Assembly: GCA_001430745.1 (NCBI GenBank)
Contig: KQ482042.1
Span: 801,562 to 828,904 of the forward strand
Reading direction: 5' to 3'
Source: Auxenochlorella pyrenoidosa
Lineage: Eukaryota > Chlorophyta > Trebouxiophyceae > Chlorellales > Chlorellaceae
DNA length: 27,343 bases
In this document: piece by piece, positions 11,694-20,647 of the stretch
Layout: the number at the start of each line of letters is the position of its first letter
Position numbering within the stretch: the stretch's first letter is position 1
Notes under the pieces: model-generated
What the model saw: the letters and a program-made list of their open reading frames with translations, nothing else
Databases searched by the model: none
What the model was told of the DNA's origin: nothing
Made by a program: the position numbers and the translations under genes

Positions 11694-11890
11694 GTGCAGT
11701 GGCAGGAGCCAGGCCAGGAATGGGAGAATCAAGGAAAAGCAGGGGCAGGCAAGGCCAGCGTGGATCAACCGTCAGCTCGGCCATGCACAACGGCTGCCTT
11801 CATGCTTTGGGACAGGAGAGCTCTTGCAAAGCGTAAGCTGAACCGCTGTTCTCAAGGGTCCGCGCACGGTGGTGGTCCGCTGTTGCATGC

Positions 11891-12646
11891 TCACTTGGCC
11901 GCGTTGTAGGCCTCCCAGCGCGGCTCATCGTGAGGGCCCGCGTTGGCGCGGTAGATGCCCACACCCTTGATGGCCGACAGGTAGTTCTGCAGAAAGTGCA
12001 GCGCCAAGGGGTATCCATAGGATAAATGAGGCAAGACGTGCAGGTGAAGCCAGTGACCAGCAACATGCCGACTGCAACCTGCCTGCCATGCACATACGGC
12101 AGCACGGCACCTCAAGAGGCCGTGACTTCCCTCCCCCTTGCCTCGAGCCCTTCACCCACGCACCTGCGCCAGTTCCCGGCAGTTCTGCTGGTAGTTCACC
12201 CCCGACTCCTTGTAGCACTTCTTCAGCTGCTTGCGGATGAGCTGCGAGTGGCCAGAAGGAGCAGAACGAGGTGAGCTGGCGACGGAGAAAGGCTCGCCGA
12301 CGCGAGATGCTTGGCGGGGCGCCCAGCCAGGGCGCACGTGGCAGGGGCAGGCAGTGTGCGACTTGGGCCTCTGTCGCATCCATATCCCCCAACCTGCTGT
12401 TGGCCGCTGTCGTCAACCCAAGCAGAGTTGAGCAGGCAATCAAGCTGCTTCGGCAAAGGCAAGCGCAGGCAGGCAGGCAGGGTGGAGGACACGCGGGCCT
12501 CGCACCTTGGCCTCGGCCACCTTGACGTATTCCTGCGCCACCTTGGCCTCCCGGTGCTTGAAGTAGGTGACCGGGTCGGCGTAGGGCTTGGCCGGGTCAT
12601 AGCCCGCCGGCTCCTCGGTGCTGACCTTCACGCCCTCCCACGGCAT
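11891..12646 (-). CDS. NDUFB10: Mitochondrial complex I subunit NDUFB10 / PDSW
   Basis: Three exons in phase 0, 12506-12646, 12164-12241 and 11891-11986, encode 104 residues, close to the size of the plant subunit. The protein belongs to the membrane arm of NADH:ubiquinone oxidoreductase and faces the intermembrane space. Family hallmarks seen are GYDPAKPYADPVTYFKHRE near the N-terminus, a helix linking into IRKQLKKCYKESGVNY, a Cys-X11-Cys pair, and NYLSAIKGVGIYRAN near the C-terminus. All match the order in plant NDUFB10. Donors are GTGCGA and GTGCGT; acceptors are cgcag and ctgcag. The start MPWEGVKV gives the expected length. The frame stays open upstream (AANVSSGSGS), so a longer N-terminus with another intron cannot be excluded. 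There is no cleaved presequence, as usual for this subunit. Confidence 0.93.
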
Positions 12647-13581
12647 GGCGCCCGCTGCCGCTGCCGACCCGCTGCCACTGCTGACGTTGGCCGCAGCTGC
12701 TGCGCCTGCGGGCAGAAGGTGCGCTCAGCACCAAGGACGCCACGCCTGCACAGGAAGCTCACAAAAAAGGTCTGTGCATTGAGTTTCCTGCAGAGCAACA
12801 CTGCGCAGCATGCTGAACCAGGTGCAGCAGGCAAGGAACAAGGCAGGCGCTGCAGAGCCGCTTGCCCCTTGCCTGGCACCACGGCCCACCCGCCCTCCCC
12901 GGCCCCTTCCAAGCTTCCGGAATTGCACGTGGTGGCGTCGCGGGCTGGAAGTGTAGCATAGGGTAGCCACAGAGAGCAAGCCGTGCCCACCCCGTCGAAG
13001 TGAGCAGCACAGGGGCCCTTTGCTCCCACCTGTGACTCTGCTGGCCGACAAGCCCCCGTGAGCGCCTTGCAAACGGGCTGCAGCCGACGCAGAAGTGAGC
13101 CGTGTCGCCCCCAAACTAGCGTAGCGCTGCGCGGGCGTGCAGACACGAGATGTCGATCACACGGACGGTACAGGGCGCCGGAGGGGCCCTCCTCCTGCTT
13201 CCTGCCACCGAGCATAGCAGGGCGCAGCATCTCTCTCTGTACAGCTGCCCAAACACGAGTGCGCTCATTCCGATTACGATCAATCACTTTCGATTGCACA
13301 ACAGGCTAAAGAATGGCGCGTGGCGAGACTGAGCACAGCTCCCCGGGTGGCGCTCCGTCCAGCGCGCCCACTACAGGCCGTGGGCTTGGCGGCAGAGCGC
13401 CCTCCTTCGCCACTCTGGAGCGTAACTGGAGACGGGTCGCATCTACACACACCCTGCAGGTCAGAGGAGGGCTGCAACAGCGGCGCCAGCTGAGCAGTGT
13501 CGACGTCCAAAGCGAGGCTGTGCGTGGGCTGTCCCGAAAAACCTTTTCCGTTCCAATCATTCCATCTACCGCACAAACCGA
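12647..13581. promoter_or_regulatory. divergent intergenic region, NDUFB10 / PIG-Y-like
   Basis: This 935-base region lies between two divergent genes. The minus-strand side near 12647-13250 shows no recognisable exon. A low-GC stretch at about 13255-13320 with ATTACGATCAATCAC looks like a core promoter for the plus-strand transcript. The region also holds a 94-codon plus-strand ORF starting at 13313, described separately. No RNA gene was seen. Confidence 0.4.
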
Positions 13582-13597
13582 ATGCAGGACTTGCTGA
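13313..13597 (+). CDS. upstream ORF overlapping the PIG-Y start, hypothetical
   Basis: An ATG at 13313 opens 94 codons with no intron. It ends at a TGA that lies 16 bases inside the PIG-Y-like ORF, in a different frame. The product is Ser/Arg/Thr-rich, has no transmembrane segment and resembles no family I know. It does not look like PreY, the Trm112-like protein that shares an mRNA with PIG-Y in mammals. It could be a real first cistron, a translation-damping uORF, or chance. CAG followed by GTCAGA at about 13456-13464 could also be a donor, making part of it a 5' UTR exon. Confidence 0.25.
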   Translation: MARGETEHSSPGGAPSSAPTTGRGLGGRAPSFATLERNWRRVASTHTLQVRGGLQQRRQLSSVDVQSEAVRGLSRKTFSVPIIPSTAQTECRTC

Positions 13598-14173
13598 ATG
13601 CCACCGACCTCAGCAAGCAGCAATGTGGGCCGAGCATCAAGCTGCTAGCCCTGGGGTACGTTGACTGTTGACGTGACTGATGACGCTAAGGTCGATGCAC
13701 TGGCTTGGATGCTCTTTGAGGCAGTCTGTTTGGAGCTGGCCGTACAATTCACATGCAGGCCTGCAGCCTTCAATGCTGTGACCATGCCGTCCCTGCAGGC
13801 TGCTGCTTGTTGTGGCGGGCGCTGCAACCCTCGTGGCAGGGGTCTTCTCTGTTGTGGTGCGCCTGCCACGGATGCCTGCTGGCTGCTGCGGACTGGCGGT
13901 GCTCTGGGTTGCATCGTCTGGCTTTCACGAGGCGTGCTTGCAGTGTTTCTGGCCTCCATGTCACTAGTTGAGGACCCCCCGCCCTCGCCCCCACCCTCTT
14001 GGCGCCGCCCCTGGCAGGTCGCACCGCTGCTGCCGCCCTCACAGCACCCCTGGCTGGCAGCAGTGCAGGCCGACCGGTACTACCACCTGCTGCTGCCGCT
14101 CACTGTGCCTGTCACCATCGCCGCCATCGCGCTCAACTGGTTTTCCATGAAGCTGTTCAAGCACAACTCTTGA
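13582..14173 (+). CDS. PIGY: PIG-Y-like subunit of GPI N-acetylglucosaminyltransferase
   Basis: Three exons, 13582-13655, 13799-13856 and 14018-14173, give 95 residues. PIG-Y is a small two-helix ER membrane protein. In the GPI-GnT complex it helps transfer GlcNAc to phosphatidylinositol, the first step of GPI-anchor synthesis. The first helix is at about residues 21-44 (LLALGLLLVVAGAATLVAG). The second, near the C-terminus, carries the family signature: YYHLLLPLTVPV and a tail ending MKLFKHNS, against YSLLLPITIPV and IKLFRHN in the human protein. The loop between helices contains PWLAAVQAD. Phases match (2, 0), with donors GTACGT and GTGCGC and acceptors ctgcag and ctggcag. Exon 2 could end 3 bases earlier. 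The protein is somewhat longer than human PIG-Y (71 residues). No TGTAA was found downstream. Confidence 0.85.
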
Positions 14174-15014
14174 GAGGCAGCGGCGGCGGCAGGCGTGTTT
14201 GCAGACCGAGGGCAACCCTCGTGCTGCCGACCCCCTATCTGCAAATGCTGCCAATCATGCTGAGTGCATACATGAAGACAGGCGAGTACTGAGGGAGGGG
14301 CATGATGCTGGACACGGGGTGAGGGGTGGGCCTGCACCCTGCGAGCACCCGCGATTGCAAGCGGGCACCTCAGGGCACACAAGTTGAGCGGAAGCAGGCC
14401 ATTTCAAGGTGCTCCCTGAGCCCTCTCCCTCGCATTTCGCGCTTCTTTTGGTGACTCTTGACGCTCCAAATCGGCGCGTCTATCTCCCCTGCAGCAATAT
14501 TGCGACTGCGCCACTGTTCAAGGGCTCGAGTCTCGGTCCTCGCGGGCTGCCGCCCGCCGTCATCGCCTGAAATCGCTGTATATCTTTCAGCGGAGAGCCA
14601 ACCAGTGCTGCGAGAAGGCGAGTCTTGCGGGGCCACCGTGCAGTTTGCCAAGGCCTGCCCACTCTCTGCTGCCCTGCACGCTTAGGCTTGCCAGCGGATA
14701 GGGACAGGAAGCGTGTACGCGATCAAGCCCGTCCCGTGTGACTTGCTGTTTGAACGAGCGTTGGCGCCGCTTCCGTCGCCGCCCGCCATACCCACCGCAG
14801 CGGCCTCTGACACTCCCCCCGCTTATGCAGGCCTCCTCCTGCACAGCGATGAGGGTGAAAGATGGGCTGCAGGCGCCCACCTTAAATTCCCAGCAGACCT
14901 TGCTGCCCCCGGTGCCACAGTCAGGCATGTTGCAAACACACCCCGCAAGTTTCTACGGCTGGCCTGGCCACAACACTCATTCCCAAGCCTTGACGCCTGG
15001 CTGCACCTGCGCTG
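14174..15014. other. intergenic: PIG-Y 3' side and HTH-gene 5' side
   Basis: This 841-base stretch follows the PIG-Y stop. A lower-GC segment at about 14400-14600 (TGTATATC near 14577) may hold the promoter of the next gene. Around 14738-15010 a frame is open and of disordered transcription-factor-like composition (for example LPPVPQSGMLQTHPASFYG). It may be a 5' exon of the HTH gene, but I could not find a splice junction of matching phase and reasonable intron length. No RNA gene was seen. Confidence 0.4.
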
Positions 15015-18000
15015 ATGCTCACTGTGCTCACCTCCCGGATGCTCCCTGCAGCCAGCAAGCAGCTGCAGGCGTCGCTATATGCCCTGATGCAGGGCGGCAG
15101 CGAACGCAGCTCCGCGCCAACCCATGCCACCGGGCACAGCTCCGCGTCAGGCCTCGTTACCCCGGCCCCGCTGCTGTGGCCGCCTGCCACGGGCGGCAGC
15201 GGCAGCGTGCAAGCTGGCAGCAATGCTGGCACCGATGGCAGCGGCAGCACCGGCCTCCTCAGCCCAGACCTGCGCGCGCTTCTTGCAAGCCCGCGGGGCT
15301 CGCCCTGGCAGGAGCCCGGCCCTGCCGGCGGCGCCTCGCAAGGCGTCAATGGCGGCACGTCCCGAGCAGGGCTCGTGCAGCCGCAGCCGGAGAGCCTGGG
15401 TGGTGAGCAGGCGTGCTGGGAGCCTCTGGGGCTGGGTCATTCATGCCGCTCGTCCTGCCACCGGCCATTCCTGCCCTCTTGCGGCTCTGCCCCTCACGGT
15501 GCCCTCCCCGCTCTTTGCTGCCGCGCGCATGCAGTTGAGCCGCCCCTCATGCTTGCCTCCCCGTCGGCCCGCCTGCCCACCAGCGTCAGCAGCCTGCTGG
15601 CGTCTCCCGACTTTCGCTGTACCTTTGCACCGCCCGGCAGCGGCTCTGGCGGCGCGGCCGCGGCCGCTGCCGCCGCTGCCAGCCTGGGCAGCTTGGGCGT
15701 GCCCCTGTTTGGCATGCCCCTGCACCTAGCAGGCCTGGAGGCAGGTCTGGCACCGGTCGGCCAGCTGGGCAGTTCGGCCCTTCCGGGCCAAGCGCCGCCA
15801 TTGACCTCTGCACCACCAGCGTGGGCCCACCAGCCCATGCAAGCGCCACCACCGCCACAGGAGCGCCAGCACTCACATCCACCTGTGCCCTCCAGCGGGC
15901 AGGCGCTGCCGGGCCAGCCGCTGCTGAGCCAGCCGCTGCCGCTGCCCCGCTTTGGCTGGGTGGCAGTTCAGCCGCAGGGCGCTGCGCCTGCTGTGCCAGG
16001 TGAGCACGACAGGCGCTTTGGAAGTCTTGTCCCACCTCTGCCCCTTGCTTGATTCCGCACCGCCGTCTCTTCCCACCCTTGTTCTGCCTGCCTCTGACCT
16101 GTCCTCCTGGTCCCCGCTCCACCTGCAGGCATGCCAGCGCTGCTTCCTATCCCTCTGTCCGCAGCAGCCCTTGGCACTGCTACGCACACCGGGGCCCCGG
16201 TGACTGCCGCCCATACACCTGCACCTGCCCCCTGCTCCGCTCCAGCGTCCACCTCTGCTCCTGCTGCACATGTGGCTGCCGCCTCTGGCCCTGCCACCAC
16301 GGCCGGCAGCGCCGGTGCCAGCGCAAACAGGAGGCGCGGCAGTGGCTTGCGGGAGCCGCCGGGCGTGGCCCCTCGCCGCCGCAGGCGTGCGGCATCTGCT
16401 GGTGCAGCCGGGCCTGCCACCCATGGGTGAGACAGATGAAGTGGGGGTGCGGAGGGGTGGGGGGTGGGGGGGCTAGCTGCTGCTTGCTGGGGCTGGTGCC
16501 TTGAGCTGGTGCCTAGGGCTAGTGCTTGAGCGCACTCTGGCGTGCACGATCCACCTCTTGATCTTACGTATCGTCACCCTGGCGCCTCCTACTGAGACTG
16601 CAGGGAGCCAGAGGAGGAGGTGGAGATGCTGCAGGCCCAGCTGAGCCCCACCCCCCGCCTCTTCTCCCCAATGCTGCCGCCTGGCCTGGCAGAGCCGGGT
16701 GCTGCTCCAGGTGAGCTGTGAGCAGAGGCTGCACGTGCTGCCACACATTTGTATAGATTGCCCCACGGCCATAGCACCTGGAGGGTCTTGGCATGTGCAA
16801 ACGGCAGCACGCTGCCCACCAGCGTCCCACCTTTGTCGCCTCCCCAGCCCTTCTTCCCAATGGGAACTCTCCTATGTGAGCTCTCCTCACCCAAGACTTA
16901 CTGCTTCAATCCTTCGGTGCTGCAGGCCTGGACCTGGCCTGCTTTGGCTTCGGCCTCCCTGCACAGCAGGCCGCCCTGCTGGCGCCGCTGCTGGTGGCGA
17001 GCCCGCGCGCAGCGCCGCTGCAGCAGCAGGCGCCGGCTCAGCAGCATGTGTTGAAGGCGGCTCGAGCGCCGCCTCGAGCGCCGACTGCTGTTCGACCACG
17101 GGCCAAGCGGGCGCCGCAGCCAGGGACCGCAGCCGCTCCTGCTGCGGCCCCCACCGCTCGAGTTGCGGCGGCGCCCCGCAAGCGTGTGGCACCAGCGGCG
17201 GCAGCTCCAGAAAGGCCTGCCCTAGCTGCCAAGGCAGCGGCAGCGCCTGCAGGGGCAGTGTCCGGCGCCAGCCAGCCCCCTGCCAAGCGCCCACGCAGCC
17301 AGGCGCAGCCACGGGACGTGGCAGCGATGGCTCCAGCCCCGCCTGTGGCTCCAGCTGCCAGCAACGGCAGCGCCGGCCCGGGCGGCAGCCGGCAGCAGCC
17401 CAGGCGGCACGGCCGCAAGAGTGCGGCACCCAGGCAAGCCGATGTTGAGGGGCACGCCACCCGCAGCAAGGCTGCCTCTGCTCCAGTGCCTGCCAAGGCG
17501 CTTGCAGGCACTGCCACAACGACACCGCTCGCAACAGCACCCGTAGCGGCGGTGGCAGCCAGCCGCCCTGCTGCACGCCAGAAGCCGGCTGTGGCAGCAG
17601 GCAAGCAAGCAACAGTGCCGGCAGAAAGAAAGCCGGCAGCCGGCAAGGCGGTGGCAGGCAAGCCAGCTGTCAAGGCTGCATCAGGCAAGGCGGAGGAAAT
17701 GAAGCCAGCAGCCAAGCCAGCAGCCAAGCCAGCTCCCACTGCTGCTCCCCCAGCGAGAAAGGTGCGACGGCGCCTGCTGGGCTGGGAGGTGCAACAAGGG
17801 CCTTAGGGTGGTGCCAGGATCCACTGCTGGTACGAGCACACAGCTTACTCCTCCGCCTGTAAATTCTGCCGGGCTCTGTCAATCACGCTTTTCTGGTTTG
17901 CCTCTGCCTTCCCTGCACTCAGCGCTCTGCACCCACGGCAGAGGCGGCATCAGCGGCAGCCAAGAGAGCAAAGCACGAGTCAGGCGCGGCTGAGCGCAAG

Positions 18001-19535
18001 GCAGCGGAAAAGCCGGCCCTGATCGCACAGCAGGCGCAGTCAGCTCCCGCCGCGCCATCAACAGGGGCCGCAGCGACGGCAGCAGCAGCGGCTGCGGCGG
18101 CTGCCGCAGTGCCGACTGCCGTGCAGAGCGCTGGTGTTGCTGAGGAGGAACCCAGGGGGCGGCAGCGCGCAGCGGCACTGGCGGCATCAGCCGGCATCAA
18201 GGCCTGCGCTGTGGCAGAGGCAGCGCGCACCCCACAGCCCACGCATCTGCCTCCCTCGCGGCGTGGGGCGGCACTCACTGGTGGAGCTGACAAGGATGAG
18301 GAGGAGAGCGAGGAGGAGGGCAGCAACGAGGCTGCCGAAGGCGCCGGCTCTGCTGGGGGCTCCAAGCGGCTCCGCCGCAGCCGCACCCTGGATGGGCGGC
18401 GCAAGGACCCCGCCAAGGTGGCTGCGGCCCTGCTCAGCAGGCAGCGGCTGGTGAGGCTGGCGGGCACCTGTTGGGGGCCCTTGTCCCGGGAGGGGCAGGC
18501 CTTGGGGCCCTGCGCCAGTGAAGGATGAGGAGGGACCTGCTGGGGGCCTGCCGACAATGGCATGTCCCGCCTGGCTGCCCAGGGAGGTGCTGATACACCT
18601 GCATGCTGCATTCCCCAGGCCGGTTCCCTTACGTCTCCAATCTCTGCCGCCGCCCCACCCTGCCGCGCAGCCCGGCCAGCTGACCCGCATCCAGCGGTTT
18701 GCCTACCGAGCGCTGCTGCACGTCGCGGAGCGGCCGAGTGAGCACCCCTGCCGGTGCCTAGTGGGTGCACATGTGCAGCCGTCCATGCGTGCTGGCCCCT
18801 CAAGCAGCACCCTGGGGTCCGTTTTTTCTGCCCTGGCCCTGGGCAGACCCATGCTCAAGCTGAGAGCAGCCCACTGCGCTTGTGCACCCATGCGTCGCCT
18901 GGCACCCTCCTTTCTGGCAGGCGCGCTGGAGAGCGAGGTGCGCCGCACCTTTGGCAACAACCCCGACGTCTCCAAGGCGCTGCGAGTGCTGGCGGAGCAG
19001 GGTAAGGGCGGGCACTGGGGACGTGCCGTTCAGTGCCGGCCTTGTGGGGACACGTGTGCTGCCACGCTGGGCCAGGCAGGAGGGGGTTGCGCCCCGTTTT
19101 GACATTAAGGAGAGGGGACGTTTGACAGCTGCCTGGTCAATGAAGGGTGTGAGCCTGCCCGACCTTCTTTATGGGTTCTGCTGCCTCGCCACCCCTCCTC
19201 GTCTCCCCGGCTCTGCTTCCCCCCCTGCAGGCAAGGTGGTGCGCAAGGGCGAGGGCGGGCGCGGCACCCCCTTTTCCTGGTCCGCCACCGCCAAGGGCCG
19301 CAATTCTGTGGCCGAGGCGCGGGCCAAGCTGGAGGCGGACGAGCAGCTGCTGCGCAACAGCAGCTGGGCGGGAGCCGGAGTGGACAGCGCGGGCGGCCAG
19401 GCGCCACAGGCGGAGGAGCAGGAGCCAGCAGATCAGGCGCAGGGGCAGCAGCAGCAGGAGCAACAGCAGCAGGGGCAGGGGCAGGGGCAGGCTCCCCAAG
19501 ACGCGGCAACCACCGCAGCAGCCGTGCAGCAGTAG
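15015..19535 (+). CDS. Low-complexity, H1-like protein with C-terminal plant-type HTH domain
   Basis: Nine exons join with matching phases: 15015-15402, 15535-15999, 16129-16426, 16604-16710, 16926-17761, 17923-18450, 18671-18737, 18921-19001 and 19231-19535 (stop TAG), giving about 1,024 residues. Residues 1 to about 420 are Pro/Gly/Ala/Ser-rich. Residues about 450-700 are Ala/Lys/Pro-rich and resemble a histone H1 tail (AAKPAAKPAPTAAPPARK). An acidic patch (DKDEEESEEEGSNE) follows. Residues about 875-945 look folded: RFAYRALLHVAERP, ESEVRRTFGNNPDVSKALRV, then GKVVRKGEGGRGTPFSWS. This is the helix-helix-helix-wing pattern of plant three-helical-bundle/winged HTH proteins (SKALR ... G+GGR.dPf.y). 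The tail is Gln/Gly-rich. A nuclear DNA-binding role is inferred. The start is uncertain: an upstream exon may exist, and the ATG at 15015 precedes a sequence that itself looks like an acceptor (ctgcag at 15046-15051). Confidence 0.62.
17858..17862 (+). terminator. possible intronic TGTAA poly(A) signal in HTH gene
   Basis: TGTAA lies in the intron 17762-17922. If the donor is skipped, exon 5 reads on for 14 codons to a TAG at 17804-17806, 52 bases before this signal. That is a normal stop-to-signal distance, so a shortened mRNA is possible. Confidence 0.4.
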
Positions 19536-19981
19536 CGCATCTCAACTGGCTAGGAGGTGTGGACTGCCCACCACAGTTTGCCTGGCCTGCATCCGGTATT
19601 TGCCCTACAGCATTCGCAGGGACTGGCCTTGCTGAGGGGAAGAGACCTGCATGAATAATTTGCAACGCCGTGACCATCTGCTTGTGACCCCAGTGAATCG
19701 CAAGGGACCAGGACCAGGAGGTTACAAAATCAAATGCTCATTGGGAAGCAGCGGCGTGCGCAGCAGGCGTTGAATAAGATTGGGTCATGGGACGGAGAGG
19801 GCGCGGTGGCGGCTTGGTCGGCTGCTAGCAAGGCTGGGGTCTGATCAGGCAGCCCCTGCTGTGCAAGGCTGCGCCCAAATGCTTATCATGCTGCGCTGGG
19901 CCCGGAGCGAGCATGCTCTGCGCATTCCGTGCGACCAACAGGGGCCGAGGCGCTCGTGGCGGCCGGGCTGGGGGGTGGCGC
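19536..19981. other. convergent intergenic region, HTH gene / RAF2-like gene
   Basis: This 446-base region holds the 3' UTRs of two convergent genes. A minus-strand TGTAA is present at 19722-19726. No plus-strand TGTAA was found for the HTH gene; an AT-rich ATGAATAATTT at about 19650 is the only candidate. Nothing else was recognised. Confidence 0.5.
19722..19726 (-). terminator. TGTAA poly(A) signal of RAF2-like gene
   Basis: TTACA on the plus strand reads TGTAA on the minus strand, about 256 bases past the RAF2-like stop codon at 19982-19984. Confidence 0.55.
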
Positions 19982-20606
19982 TCAAGCCCAGAACTTGGGC
20001 TTGCGCTTGGGCAGCAGGTCGGAGATCTCCAGCTCGTTGATCTGCGGGGCGCGGCAGGGGGGCGGGGCGGCCTTGGTGTGCTGCTGTGACCACCCCGCGG
20101 CGCCGTGCTGTTCTGTGCTTTTTCAGCATGGCCTGTGCATCTCGACCCGAGATGACCTCCCAGCCGGCTCTCCCGGCGCAGCCTGCCGACGGCCCGGGGC
20201 CGCCCCGCGTGCCAGCAGCCCCCACCTTGGCGGCCATGATGAAGTCGTTCTCGGTGAGGCCCTTGGCGGCGTGGGTGGTCATCTCAGCCACCACGGTGTT
20301 GTAGCCGGTGAGGTGCAGGTCGGGGTGGTGCCTTTCCTCCTCCGCAATCACCGCGATGCTGCAAAAGCAGACGGGGGGGTGGGTCGGCGTGGGCAAACTG
20401 TAAGCTCGCAGGCGGGCTGCAGGCGGGCGGGCCGGCGGGCACGTGTACACCAAAAACACGCCTGTCACCCCCCTGACATGCCCCCGCGCAGGAGCGCCGT
20501 GCCTGTTGTGAGGCGTGCCGCCATGCGCATGGCTACCTGACAGCCACCTGCCCAACCTGGCATGCGCGCCCTTTGGTGCTGTTGCATGGCCATCGGTGGG
20601 GCCGCC

Positions 20607-20647
<41 letters not shown>

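Noticed and set aside
12628..13299. Minus-strand ORF of 223 codons upstream of NDUFB10
   Set aside because: Its composition is typical of a chance frame in GC-rich DNA, it shows no domain, and it overlaps the NDUFB10 first exon in another frame.
14370..14651. Minus-strand ORF of 93 codons in the PIG-Y/HTH gap
   Set aside because: No family resemblance, no splice partners, and similar chance ORFs are common at this base composition.
17702..17735. Short direct repeats of AAGCCAGCAGCC
   Set aside because: These are coding repeats of the Lys-Pro-Ala-Ala tract in the H1-like region rather than a separate element.
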